Shown piece after piece: positions 17,340 to 25,895 of a stretch of DNA of 59,752 nt. Both the position numbers and the translations under genes were made by a program. The stretch is taken from contig JBEKYC010000044.1 in NCBI GenBank assembly GCA_049511415.1, positions 1 through 59,752 on the forward strand. The letters run 5' to 3'. Every line of letters starts with the position of its first letter. The first letter of the stretch is position 1. A model generated the notes under the pieces. That model worked only from the letters and a program-made list of their open reading frames with translations, had not been told where the DNA came from and did no database searches. The stretch is from Bog-159 sp049511415. GTDB taxonomy: Bacteria; Acidobacteriota; Terriglobia; Bryobacterales; Bryobacteraceae.

Positions 17340-19112
17340 CTAAGGGGTCTGTTTAGCGGCCACCTGTATCCCCTCGCCGAGTTTGGCGATTCCGGGGATG
17401 GAAACAGGCGAGTGCCCCGTAATCGGCGACTCGCCCAGCAATGCTTCCACGGCGGCGGCTTCCGAGGGCACTACCGTGCTGAAGGTCAGCAGCATCGCAG
17501 CGGCCTTGGGAAAACTGCGCACCAGGTAGGGATTTCCCACGGCAATCAACGCAGTCGGCTTTCCGGTGCCGAACAGGGAGTCGAGCAGATGCGGAAATTC
17601 GCCACCCAACGCGACATCGCCGCGGTAAGCCGCCACGGACGCGAAAGCCGCGACCGCCACGCTGTCGCAAGCCGCCACCTTTTCGACTGCGGCGTCCAAC
17701 GATGCCACCGGCATGGAAGCGTCCAACTGGATCACGGTCGCATCCTTTACGCGGCGGCGGATCTGCTGCAGGAATTCCTGTCCTTCGGCGGAATAATGGC
17801 CCTCCGCCAAAGCTATAAAGCAAGTTTTGCCAGGCGCGCGCAACGGGATCAAGTTGCCTTCATTCTTGACCAAAGTGATGGCCCGCCGGGTAATATCCTG
17901 CGCCTTTTCCTGGTCTTCCGGCATATCGATCTGGTCGCTAATCGACTCCAGGTCGACCAGGGCGTGGTGCTCAAGGCCCATCCGCTCCTTAGCGGAAAGC
18001 AGACGGGCAACGCTTTCGTCGATCCGGGCGCGCGTAAGCCTTCCGCCTTCAATGGCGGCTAGAATCGCGCGAACCGCCGCATCCGGGTCCGGCGGCATGA
18101 CCAAAGCGTCCGCGCCTGCCTCCAGCGCGAGCACCGCGGCCTCCCCGCTGGAATAACCTTGCGCAATGCCGCCCATTTCGAGCGCATCCGTGACAATGAT
18201 GCCCTTGAATCCCATTTGGCCGCGTAGCAATCCGGTCAGGATGGCGGGCGAAAGCGTGGCCGGCACATTAGCCGGAGCCAGCGCCGGTACCGCGATATGC
18301 GCAGTCATGATCGAATCCACCCCGGCCTCGATGGCGGACCGGAAAGGCGCTAGTTCGACCGTCTCCAGGCGTTCCCGGTCCGCATTGATGACGGCCATGT
18401 TGAGGTGCGTATCGACGGCCGTATCGCCGTGGCCGGGGAAGTGTTTCGCGGTGGTCAGAACGCGATAGTGTGGGTCTACCCGAGTTCCCTCGATGAAGGC
18501 CGTCACGAAAGCGGAGACTTGTTTGGGGTCTTCGCCATAGGATCGAATATTGATGATGGGATTGTCGGGATTGTTGTTGACGTCGGCCACCGGGAAAAAG
18601 AGCCACTGGACGCCGGTCGCGCGGGCCTCCCGGGCGGTTACCTGTCCTTCGAAGCGCGCTAGAGCGGGATCACCGGTAGCGCCGAAAGCCATGGCGTGCG
18701 GGAACATCGTGGTGCCGTCTACCCGCATGGAAGCGCCGCGCTCGTAATCGCCCGCCACAATCAGGGGCACGCGGACAAGCTTTTGCATGCGATTGAGAAA
18801 GGCGCCCAAGGCGTACGGCTGCGCCTTCTGCGTGACGCGGCCGTTGCTCCAATTGACCAGCACCATGCCGCCGACGCGCGTTTCGCGCACCAGGCGGACG
18901 AACTGGCGGTACTCGCGCGAGCGGCTGTTCGGGGCGGAGCCATGGAACGGGACGAAGATCAATTGCGCCACCTTCTCGCGCAAGGTGAGCGACTTCATCC
19001 AACGCTTCACGAAACTGGATTGCCGGGTCGTCGTGGCCGGCGCGGGTTTGCGCGCCGTAGTGGCAGGCGCCGCCGGCACACGGATCACGGCCATGGTCAG
19101 CAAGGCGATCAT
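17340..19112 (-). CDS. nagZ: Glycoside hydrolase family 3 beta-N-acetylhexosaminidase
   Basis: The 590-residue protein from the ATG at 19112 starts with a hydrophobic export sequence and an Ala/Pro/Thr linker. An in-frame GTG at 19130 would add an RCCR stretch and is also possible. The catalytic NagZ-like domain shows KHFPGHGDT (223-231), the family dyad loop, and the nucleophile in VTDALEM (Asp309). GDYERGASMR and MPPDPDAA are further family motifs. A C-terminal GH3 domain (about 400-590) follows, as in two-domain NagZ enzymes. It should remove GlcNAc from muropeptides or chitooligosaccharides in the periplasm. It lies 20 bp downstream of the yihY-like gene. The symbol reflects family similarity only. 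Confidence 0.88.
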   Translation of the reverse strand: MIALLTMAVIRVPAAPATTARKPAPATTTRQSSFVKRWMKSLTLREKVAQLIFVPFHGSAPNSRSREYRQFVRLVRETRVGGMVLVNWSNGRVTQKAQPYALGAFLNRMQKLVRVPLIVAGDYERGASMRVDGTTMFPHAMAFGATGDPALARFEGQVTAREARATGVQWLFFPVADVNNNPDNPIINIRSYGEDPKQVSAFVTAFIEGTRVDPHYRVLTTAKHFPGHGDTAVDTHLNMAVINADRERLETVELAPFRSAIEAGVDSIMTAHIAVPALAPANVPATLSPAILTGLLRGQMGFKGIIVTDALEMGGIAQGYSSGEAAVLALEAGADALVMPPDPDAAVRAILAAIEGGRLTRARIDESVARLLSAKERMGLEHHALVDLESISDQIDMPEDQEKAQDITRRAITLVKNEGNLIPLRAPGKTCFIALAEGHYSAEGQEFLQQIRRRVKDATVIQLDASMPVASLDAAVEKVAACDSVAVAAFASVAAYRGDVALGGEFPHLLDSLFGTGKPTALIAVGNPYLVRSFPKAAAMLLTFSTVVPSEAAAVEALLGESPITGHSPVSIPGIAKLGEGIQVAAKQTP

Positions 19113-19132
19113 GCGGCAGCAGCGCAACACAA

Positions 19133-19993
19133 CTACAGTGTAGCCTTTGAGAGCCGCTCGTATTCCGCGTTGAATTCGCAGCCGAGCAACGCCACTGCCG
19201 CCGAGATATACATCCAGACAAGCAGAGCGATGCTGGCCGCAATGCTGCCGTACATGACGTTGTAGTGGGCCATATGTCGCACGTACCATCCGAAGCCGAT
19301 GGTCGAGAGCATCCAAAGCACGGTGGTGAGAACCGCGCCTGGAAGCAGATTCCGGAATCGTTGCTTGCGGTAGGGCCCGAAATAATAAAGCAGCATGGTT
19401 ACCAGGATCATGGTGGCGGAAGTAACCGCATAGCGCGCCAGCCGGCTGACAAGCTGCCAAACCCAGGCGAACGGATTCCACAAGGGATCCACTTTCAGCC
19501 AATCCAGTACTACATGCTCCACCTGGTTGCTAAATAACAAAAGCGCGGAAGCGGCTACGAGAGGGATTCCGGATAAAAGCACCAGCGACATCGCCACCCC
19601 GGTGTTCTGCCAAAAATTGCGATTTCGAGGCACGCGGTAGGCCGCTTGAAAACCCTCGATGAGGCTTTTGATGACGCTCGATGCAGCCCAGAGTGAGACC
19701 AGTGCAGCCACCACCAAAACCAGCAGCGGACGCGCGCCACGCGCCTGAAACTGGTGCATCACCACTTCCTCGGTTCCGGGTGGAACCACCTGGGAAAGGA
19801 ATCCTTCAACAGTGACGGACACAAATTCAGCGCGTGTCTGGACCAGAACGGCGGTAGCGGAAGTGAGCACCGGAAAGAACGACAGAAGCGCCGAGTAGGC
19901 TGCGCCTTTGGCTATGCCGAAACAATTGTCATCAGCCGCCGCGATCACACATCGCCGCAGGAGGTACGGAAGTGTTCGCCACCTGGAAATCAC
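19133..19993 (-). CDS. YihY/BrkB family inner-membrane protein
   Basis: The 286-residue protein starts at GTG 19993. It has about six transmembrane segments, including YSALLSFFPVLTSATAVLV, LLVLVVAALVSLWAASSVIK and SATMILVTMLLYYFGP. The motifs GAAYSALLSFFP, SLWAASSVIKSLIEGFQAAY and GSIAASIALLVWMYISAAVALLGCEFN (in parts) are hallmarks of YihY/BrkB proteins, formerly misnamed ribonuclease BN. The length is normal. Function is unknown; members have been linked to transport or envelope processes. It precedes the GH3 gene by 20 bp on the same strand, suggesting a joint transcript. Confidence 0.92.
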   Translation of the reverse strand: MISRWRTLPYLLRRCVIAAADDNCFGIAKGAAYSALLSFFPVLTSATAVLVQTRAEFVSVTVEGFLSQVVPPGTEEVVMHQFQARGARPLLVLVVAALVSLWAASSVIKSLIEGFQAAYRVPRNRNFWQNTGVAMSLVLLSGIPLVAASALLLFSNQVEHVVLDWLKVDPLWNPFAWVWQLVSRLARYAVTSATMILVTMLLYYFGPYRKQRFRNLLPGAVLTTVLWMLSTIGFGWYVRHMAHYNVMYGSIAASIALLVWMYISAAVALLGCEFNAEYERLSKATL

Positions 19994-20128
19994 ATTGCCA
20001 GTATAACGAGCGCGGCGCGACCGCGGCCCGTTTTGCGCCCGTTCGTCAAAAAAGACCGCACATGAATGCGCCGGAAGCCTGGAGACACTCTAGGTTCAGC
20101 GCGGAAATCCACAATTGCAGGGATGTTC

Positions 20129-20494
20129 TTAGCTGGACTTCTTGGCCTCTTGTTCCTTTCGGAACGCGGCCCATCGCTTCTTAGTCGCGGCGACGATCCG
20201 CGCCCGGCCGGCGGCGCTAAGTACACGCTTTTTTGGCTTGGAAGCGGTAGCCGAGCCGTTCTTGGCTTTATAAGCTGCCCAGCGCTTCTTCTGAGCCAAG
20301 GCAATGCGGTGGCGGGCGGCGGGACTCAAACTGCGGCGGCCTGTGGTTCCTCCCGCCGTTGTGCCTCCCGAAATGGAGGCGGATGGCTCGCCAATGCGAT
20401 CCCTTAGTTCATCTATCTTCCGTTGCACTTCATCTCTCTGGTGCATGAAACCGATAAGGGCCGCTTCGAGCAATTCAGTGTCTTGTTTGGGCAT
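20129..20494 (-). CDS. Small basic protein with duplicated KKRWAA motif
   Basis: The 121-residue protein has a short N-terminal helix (DTELLEAALIGFMHQRDEVQ) predicted as coiled coil. A Gly/Thr-rich linker follows, then two copies of a basic unit: LSPAARHRIALAQKKRWAAY at about residues 56-75 and LSAAGRARIVAATKKRWAAF at about 91-110. The unit resembles NUMOD3-like DNA-binding helices, so nucleic-acid binding is a reasonable inference. I recall similar uncharacterised proteins in Acidobacteria. It is divergent from the amidohydrolase gene at 20604 and 135 bp from the yihY-like gene. Confidence 0.75.
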   Translation of the reverse strand: MPKQDTELLEAALIGFMHQRDEVQRKIDELRDRIGEPSASISGGTTAGGTTGRRSLSPAARHRIALAQKKRWAAYKAKNGSATASKPKKRVLSAAGRARIVAATKKRWAAFRKEQEAKKSS

Positions 20495-20603
20495 CGGTGC
20501 AAGTATACTCCAGTATCATGGCGTTGTGTCCCGGATTAGGGTTACTCGCGTCCGCTATTAGTTATGCTTCTCACCACAGCGGCAGCGGCGATACAATACC
20601 AAC

Positions 20604-21527
20604 GTGGATCGGCGTAAATTTCTGGGTATGGCGGCGCCCGTCGCGCTACGCGAGCGGTTGCCGGGCGCCGGAGGGATCCCGATCATCGACACGCATATAC
20701 ATCTGTTCGATACGTCCCGCCCGCAGGGAGTGCCGTGGCCCGACAAGAAAGATGCGGTGCTGTACAAGCCGGCGTTACCCGTGCGCTATCGAAAAGTAAC
20801 TGATGGCTTGGGGATCGTTGGCGCAATAGAAATCGAGTGCAGTCCCTGGCTGGAAGACAACCATTGGGTATTGGATGTGGCAGCGCGCGATCCCATTATC
20901 GTGGGCATCATAGGAGATCTTGAGCCGGCACATCCGGATTTCCGCCGCCAACTGGACCGCTTTCACGCCAACCCGTTGTTTCGCGGCATAAGATACGGCA
21001 ATCTCTGGGGCCGGAATCTGGGCGCGGAGTTGGACAAGCCGGGCTTCATTGCGGGATTGAAAGCGTTGGCGGAAGCTGGTTTGGTGCTGGACACAGCCAA
21101 TCCGACGCCCAGCCTGGTCACGGATGTGGTGCGCCTGAACGACCGGGTTCCAGGTCTGCGGGTCGTGATGGATCATCTGCCGGCGCTCGATCCGGCCACG
21201 GCCGATCTGAGAGAATTGGCCGCGCGCCCGCATGTTTTCGCCAAGGTCTCCGGAGTTCTGCGGCGGGTCGACGGGCACGTGCCGCTGGATCTGACTTTTT
21301 ACCGGGCGCGCCTCGATACCATTTGGGATCTCTTCGGCGCCGATCGCGTGATCTACGGCAGCGACTGGCCGAACAGCGATCAATGGGGAACCTACCCTCA
21401 GGTGCTCAAACTCGTGAACGAGTACTTTCGAGCGAAGGGAGCGGTGGCGGCTGAGAAGTATTTCTGGAAGAATTCCGTTGCGGCTTACCATTGGATGAAG
21501 CGCGATGAACGCCAACCTTCGACATAA
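20604..21527 (+). CDS. Amidohydrolase family 2 (TIM-barrel metal-dependent hydrolase)
   Basis: The 307-residue protein starts at GTG 20604 with a twin-arginine-like start (DRRKFLGMAAP), suggesting Tat export. The metal-binding motif DTHIHLF (His31, His33) opens the barrel. VMDHLPAL supplies a further histidine, and VIYGSDWPNSDQWG holds the C-terminal catalytic aspartate. Relatives hydrolyse lactones such as L-fucono- or L-rhamnono-lactone, or decarboxylate aromatic acids; the substrate here is not known. The next gene starts inside this one (23-bp overlap), so the two hydrolases are likely co-translated. No convincing ribosome binding site is visible before the GTG. Confidence 0.9.
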   Translation: MDRRKFLGMAAPVALRERLPGAGGIPIIDTHIHLFDTSRPQGVPWPDKKDAVLYKPALPVRYRKVTDGLGIVGAIEIECSPWLEDNHWVLDVAARDPIIVGIIGDLEPAHPDFRRQLDRFHANPLFRGIRYGNLWGRNLGAELDKPGFIAGLKALAEAGLVLDTANPTPSLVTDVVRLNDRVPGLRVVMDHLPALDPATADLRELAARPHVFAKVSGVLRRVDGHVPLDLTFYRARLDTIWDLFGADRVIYGSDWPNSDQWGTYPQVLKLVNEYFRAKGAVAAEKYFWKNSVAAYHWMKRDERQPST

Positions 21528-22845
21528 AGCTTTGTACGCGGCGGGCATCTCGATGTGCTTCTGTCTGGCGGGTTGCGAGCAGCGGGGCCAGTCGGACCTT
21601 CTGACGGACATGGCGCGCATTCGGGCCATCGATAACCACGCCCATCCGGTCCGTGTCACCGCCGCGGACGAGCAGGACCGCGAATTCGACGCTCTGCCCG
21701 TGGACTACATGGAGCCAAGTTCCGACCCGGTTAACATGAGACCCGGTCCGGATGGCGCGCCGCCAGGAGTACTGGACGCATGGCGCGCACTTTACACTTA
21801 CAGCTATGGCGATTCGCATCCCGAACACAGGCGCGAGTTGACGGTGTCCAAACAGCGGATCATGCGCGAACAAGGCGACCGCTATCCGGCCTGGGTGCTG
21901 GACCGCATGGGCGTCGACATCATGCTCGCCAACCGTGTACGTATGGGGCGCGGGATCGAGCCACCGCGGTTCCGGTGGGTGCCCTTTGCCGATGCCTGGC
22001 TGTTCCCGCTGGACAATTCGCGTCTGGCGGCGCGGAACTCGGATCGCAAGGCCTTCTTCGCGGATGAAGATATCCTCTTGCGGCGCTATCTGAACGAGTT
22101 GGGCATGGCGGCAACGCCCCCGGCATTGGACGCCTATCTCGCTCAAGTCGTAACCCCCGCTCTCGAGCGCCAGAGACAAGGCGGCGCGGTCGCGGAAAAA
22201 TTCGAAGCCGCCTACTTGCGCTCTTTGGCATTCGATGCGGTGGACCCGGTGGCTGCGGAAAAGGTTTACACGCAGTACCGCGCTGGCGGTCCGCCGCCGG
22301 ACGATCAGTACAAGCTTCTGCAGGATTATATCTTCCGCTATATCGCCAAAGAGTGCGGGCGCCTGGGGATGGCCGTACACATTCACACCATGGCCGGGGC
22401 GGGCAGCTACTTCGATGTGCGAGGCGCCAATCCGCTGCTCTTGGAGTCCGTACTGAATGATCCTTCCCTAAGGAAGACCCGATTCGTCATGCTCCATGGC
22501 GGATGGCCGTTTACGCGCGAAATCACGGCGCTGTTGACCAAGCCGAACGCCTATCTGGATTACTCCCAGCAGTCCCTGCTATTGTCTCCGGCGACACTGG
22601 CCTTGACGATACGCGAGTGGCTGGAGTATGTGCCGGAGAAGGTCATGTTCGCCACGGATGCCTATCCTTACTCGGAGGATATGGGGTGGGAGGAGGCCGG
22701 CTGGATCGCGGCCGGACGCGGCCGGCAGGCGCTGGCGATGGCCTTGACTGCCATGATGCGCGACGGCGAAATATCAAGGCCTCGCGCGCTCCAACTGGCT
22801 AATATGGTGCTGCGGGATAACGCTCGCGCGCTCTATGGTTTGTAG
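21505..22845 (+). CDS. Lipoprotein of the amidohydrolase family
   Basis: The 446-residue protein opens with a signal peptide and a lipobox LAGC (Cys24), so it should be a lipid-anchored envelope protein. AIDNHAHPVR gives the first metal-binding histidines. VHIHTMAGAGSYFD, FVMLHGGWPF and VMFATDAYPYSED provide the later barrel ligands in the order expected for metal-dependent amidohydrolases. It is longer than the preceding amidohydrolase because of a helical insertion around residues 150-260. The overlap with the upstream gene suggests the two act on the same or consecutive substrates. The substrate is unknown. Confidence 0.87.
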   Translation: MNANLRHKALYAAGISMCFCLAGCEQRGQSDLLTDMARIRAIDNHAHPVRVTAADEQDREFDALPVDYMEPSSDPVNMRPGPDGAPPGVLDAWRALYTYSYGDSHPEHRRELTVSKQRIMREQGDRYPAWVLDRMGVDIMLANRVRMGRGIEPPRFRWVPFADAWLFPLDNSRLAARNSDRKAFFADEDILLRRYLNELGMAATPPALDAYLAQVVTPALERQRQGGAVAEKFEAAYLRSLAFDAVDPVAAEKVYTQYRAGGPPPDDQYKLLQDYIFRYIAKECGRLGMAVHIHTMAGAGSYFDVRGANPLLLESVLNDPSLRKTRFVMLHGGWPFTREITALLTKPNAYLDYSQQSLLLSPATLALTIREWLEYVPEKVMFATDAYPYSEDMGWEEAGWIAAGRGRQALAMALTAMMRDGEISRPRALQLANMVLRDNARALYGL

Positions 22846-22979
22846 CCGCCCGCACCAGTACGGACCACCGAAGCACGCAGTACAGCACATACCCGCCTGG
22901 TACCGTTCGAATCCTTGTTTTCACTCGGACGATGTCACAAACTTCTATTTCGAAGCTTTTTTTAGCTAGGAGATAACAA

Positions 22980-23378
22980 ATGAGATTCCCAGCCACAGGC
23001 CGGGTTCTGTTGACAGTTGCGGCGGGTGTACTGGCTGCCTGCATGTCGTTCGCCTCCACCTTACCGATTCCTGCATCGCAGCCGGGCGAAAGCGGCGACC
23101 TGGATGCCACCACGGCGCTGCCGCGCATGGTGGACGCCACCGGGTCCTATCGGGATACTCTGCAGGAGGCGCCCGCTTTACCCGAACCGCAAGCGCATTC
23201 TCCGGCACAGGCCGCACAAACCGCCGCCTTTAACGCCCCCGTTTCATCGGCAGAAACGTCTCCGGTAGCGAAGGATGCCACCCCCGCGGATTGCCATGGC
23301 ACGCCAGAGCCGGTTTCCGTGCTCTTGATGGGGGGCGGTCTGCTCGGACTGATAGCGGCACGGCGTCTCAAAAAATAA
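22980..23378 (+). CDS. PEP-CTERM sorting-signal exported protein
   Basis: The 132-residue protein has a signal peptide (MRFPATGRVLLTVAAGVLAA, cut after SFAS). A low-complexity Ala/Pro/Thr-rich middle has no recognisable domain. The C-terminus has a PEP motif, a hydrophobic stretch and a basic end (TPEPVSVLLMGGGLLGLIAA then RRLKK). That is the PEP-CTERM signal recognised by an exosortase in EPS-producing Gram-negative bacteria. The start has a good Shine-Dalgarno sequence (AGGAG shortly before 22980). Most of the protein is spacer, so it may be a small surface or matrix protein. No exosortase gene is in the window. Confidence 0.88.
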   Translation: MRFPATGRVLLTVAAGVLAACMSFASTLPIPASQPGESGDLDATTALPRMVDATGSYRDTLQEAPALPEPQAHSPAQAAQTAAFNAPVSSAETSPVAKDATPADCHGTPEPVSVLLMGGGLLGLIAARRLKK

Positions 23379-23389
23379 CGTGGGTTGGT

Positions 23390-24187
23390 TCACGGAGTAA
23401 CGGGCAGGATCTTGGAGGTTACCTGGAACTTGTGATAATTACTCCAGGTAATCTCCTCGTCCATCGCAATTCGTTTCAGCAGGCCCAGCCTTCCAGCGCC
23501 CTTCATGTAAAGCCGCTTTGGAAGCCATAATCCATCCGCGGCGGGCATTTGCTCGAAGACCAGCCTGGCGCCGGGACTCAGGCGCGCGAGAAACAGCCCG
23601 TACGATATCGTTTCGGTGGTTTCTGCCTCCAGCCGGACCCATTGGTAAGTCGCCTGGTCCACCCACAACTCTCCCCGAATCTTCCATAGAGCTTTGGCAT
23701 CGCGATCCTTGGCATTGTATCCGGCTCTGGGCACACCCGCTATGATCCACACCGGGCGGCCGTCCACCTCCGTTTCACGCTCGATCCGCAGATCGTAGGC
23801 ATCCGGTATCTCGCGCAGGAAATCCCGCTCCTTCCTCCGCCGCGCATCGTACTCGGCCAGGCGGCGGCTTCTCTGCTCCTGTGTTTCGTGTGCGAGTTTG
23901 GCTACAATTTTGTCCAGCCGTTCCTGCTCTTTGCCTTGTTCCGAAACTGTCAGTTGGCGATTGTCCCGCTCCAGCATGCGCCGGTAGGGTTCGCCGCCCA
24001 GCATTACCGTCTCCCAGGCGCTGCGTTGTTCCGACTTCACTTCGCCGCCAGAACCGAAATGACGCTCCGTGGCGCGTGCGCTCCAGGTATAGTCCCGCAT
24101 GCGCTGATAATTGGTTTGGTCGAGATCCACCGATTTGCGGACGATTTCGCGCGCATCCTGCGCGTGTATGCCCGCGGCAAGAATCAA
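23390..24187 (-). CDS. Exported protein of unknown function, start uncertain
   Basis: The frame from a TTG at 24187 gives 265 residues, but the signal peptide is then too short (MILAAGIHAQ). Extending to a CTG at 24205 gives LRFVAGLILAAGIHAQ, a plausible export signal. No ATG, GTG or TTG lies between that point and the upstream in-frame stop, so a non-standard start is possible. The mature part has a helical charged region (EQGKEQERLDKIVAKLAHET) and a beta-rich C-terminal half (WIIAGVPRAGYN, IRGELWVDQATYQWVRLEAE). The latter resembles outer-membrane lipoprotein-sorting (LolA/DUF4292-like) folds. The gene abuts or overlaps the DUF4159 gene upstream. Confidence 0.78.
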   Translation of the reverse strand: MILAAGIHAQDAREIVRKSVDLDQTNYQRMRDYTWSARATERHFGSGGEVKSEQRSAWETVMLGGEPYRRMLERDNRQLTVSEQGKEQERLDKIVAKLAHETQEQRSRRLAEYDARRRKERDFLREIPDAYDLRIERETEVDGRPVWIIAGVPRAGYNAKDRDAKALWKIRGELWVDQATYQWVRLEAETTETISYGLFLARLSPGARLVFEQMPAADGLWLPKRLYMKGAGRLGLLKRIAMDEEITWSNYHKFQVTSKILPVTP

Positions 24188-24206
24188 GCCGGCTACAAAC
24201 CGCAGG

Positions 24207-25034
24207 CTAATGGGTGAGATCGTAGATGAAATAGTTCACCGCGATGCGATAGGCCAGCGACGCCCATTTTTCGTAATAGCGGGCGTCGTCGGACCATTCC
24301 CAGGCGTCGCCCAAGTCCATGTTGTGGCAGATTGCCACCATGACGCGGCCTTCGTCGTCATAGATAGCCCGCCAGCGAGGCTGGTACCCGTCTTGCTCAT
24401 AGGTCTTGCCGGAATCAAAATATTGCGCGCCGGGCACCTGGAAGCGCTCCTCGAGATCATAAACCGTGTGGAAGATCGGGTCGTTGTTGCCCAGTTCCAC
24501 GATGGCCCGTTCCGGGAATACTTTGTGCATACTGGCCACGAACGTATCCCATTCCTTGGTTCCATGGAAGTCGTCCACCATGAGGAAGCCGCCGCGTAGA
24601 AGAAACTCGCGAAGCTGGGCTGCCTGGTCGTCCGGCAAGCGCCAATGGCCCACCTCGACCGCATAAAGGCAGGGCCAATTGTAGACTTCGCCGCTCCCGT
24701 CGAGACTGACCACCTGCTCGACGGAGCGCGTTTCGATGCGGGTCAACCGCCGGATACCAGCCATCAGATGGCGATCCGAGCGTGGGTAATCCATGGTCCA
24801 GTAGCCTGGGAACGGCTGGCCGTTGCGCATGCGCAGGTCGACAAAAGGATAACCATAGATATCGGGATAGCGTAGCCGTGCGCGGGTCCACTCGGTTTTC
24901 TGATTCCAATCACCGGGAACGGGAAAATTCTCATATTCGAGGGCCGGATATTCCTTGAAGGGCGCCTGCGCCTGCAAGAAGCCCCAAGCGGCCAATCCCA
25001 TTAAACCCACGCTAAAGGCAGTGCGTAGACGCAT
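24207..25034 (-). CDS. DUF4159 domain exported protein
   Basis: The 275-residue protein starts at ATG 25034, which gives a signal peptide (MRLRTAFSVGLMGLAAWGFL, cut after QAQ). The body matches DUF4159: ARLRYPDIYGYPFVDLRM, LYAVEVGHWRLPDDQAAQLR, FLLRGGFLMVDDFHG, then PIFHTVYDL and MVAICHNMDLGDAWEWSDD. Members are thought to have a glutamine-amidotransferase-like fold and are often encoded beside MoxR/VWA genes; none is adjacent here. The role is unknown, probably periplasmic. A longer frame exists upstream but has no export signal. The downstream gene begins at or just after this stop. Confidence 0.87.
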   Translation of the reverse strand: MRLRTAFSVGLMGLAAWGFLQAQAPFKEYPALEYENFPVPGDWNQKTEWTRARLRYPDIYGYPFVDLRMRNGQPFPGYWTMDYPRSDRHLMAGIRRLTRIETRSVEQVVSLDGSGEVYNWPCLYAVEVGHWRLPDDQAAQLREFLLRGGFLMVDDFHGTKEWDTFVASMHKVFPERAIVELGNNDPIFHTVYDLEERFQVPGAQYFDSGKTYEQDGYQPRWRAIYDDEGRVMVAICHNMDLGDAWEWSDDARYYEKWASLAYRIAVNYFIYDLTH

Positions 25035-25238
25035 AAACGGCTGCGATTTTGAGGATAGCACAGCCCTCATGGCGCGCGGCCGGGCCGAGCTTGAACGGAT
25101 ACCGCGAGCGAGTTCTACGGAATCGACCTCCTTGTCTTTTGTTATCGAATTTCGTTAACCTATTCCGGCATGACTTCCATTCGGGGTGTGCTGTATCCTT
25201 CGGCTGTGGCTCTCTTTGGAGCGAATTGCGAGGCCGGC

Positions 25239-25523
25239 ATGGATACCCTGAAAAGCGCAAAGGGCGGCGCGTCCGCGCCGTCGAATTGGGAAAGAACTCG
25301 CGGGATGGTGGCGGCGCGGCCGCAGACCGCTTTGCGCGCGTTCTTGAAGAGACTTTGGCGGGCTGAACAAGGCCAGGAACTTACCGAATACGTGTTGCTG
25401 CTGGCGGCCTTAGCCCTGTGCACCGCCGGGCTGGTCGTGGGGCCCATGAGCAGCGTCAATCAGATTTGGGTTGCCGGTAACAACGAGTTGAGCACTGCGG
25501 CATCCGCCACCGGCTCCTACTAA
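25239..25523 (+). CDS. Flp-type (type IVb) pilin-like protein
   Basis: I chose the ATG at 25239 (94 residues) because GCGAGG lies 5 bp upstream. An earlier ATG at 25170 and a later one at 25305 are in frame. After a basic leader (FLKRLWRAEQG) comes QELTEYVLLLAALALCTAGL. If cleavage follows Gly45, Glu and Tyr fall at mature positions 5 and 6, exactly as in Flp pilins. The hydrophobic helix and short tail fit as well. Flp pilins form Tad adhesion pili, but no tad secretion genes are present in the window, so this is an orphan subunit or belongs to a remote locus. Confidence 0.75.
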   Translation: MDTLKSAKGGASAPSNWERTRGMVAARPQTALRAFLKRLWRAEQGQELTEYVLLLAALALCTAGLVVGPMSSVNQIWVAGNNELSTAASATGSY

Positions 25524-25612
25524 CGTAAGAATGGGGTGGGTCGCGTCCCGTTTTGTGTTCCTCAAAGGCGATCCCGCTGGCTGGGAATCTGCGACAATAA
25601 GGAAGAGTTGCC

Positions 25613-25885
25613 ATGCCTTGCCTCCTCCTGATCCTTGTCCTGGCGTTTCCGCGCGTGATATTGGTAACGCTTTGGCTGTTCACGCACTATTTGCAGCGGG
25701 CCTATCATGGCCTTCTGATTCCGCTTTTGGGTTTTTTCTTTCTGCCTTTAACCACGCTGACCTACGCCTGGATCACCAACACGCACCGGCCCCTGGAGGG
25801 CATTAATGTGATCTTCCTGATCGTCGCCGTGATCATCGATGCGGGTGGCTTAGGCGGCGGTGAGTGGCACCGGCGCAGCCGTTAA
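25613..25885 (+). CDS. Small three-helix membrane protein of unknown function
   Basis: The 90-residue protein has three hydrophobic segments (LLLILVLAFPRVILVTLWLF, LLIPLLGFFFLPLTTLTYAW, INVIFLIVAVIIDAGGLGGG) and a basic C-terminus. I recall conserved relatives in Acidobacteria and other phyla but no function. It ends 10 bp before my chosen start for the SDR gene and would overlap the alternative SDR start. Confidence 0.75.
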   Translation: MPCLLLILVLAFPRVILVTLWLFTHYLQRAYHGLLIPLLGFFFLPLTTLTYAWITNTHRPLEGINVIFLIVAVIIDAGGLGGGEWHRRSR

Positions 25886-25895
25886 GAAATCGGGC

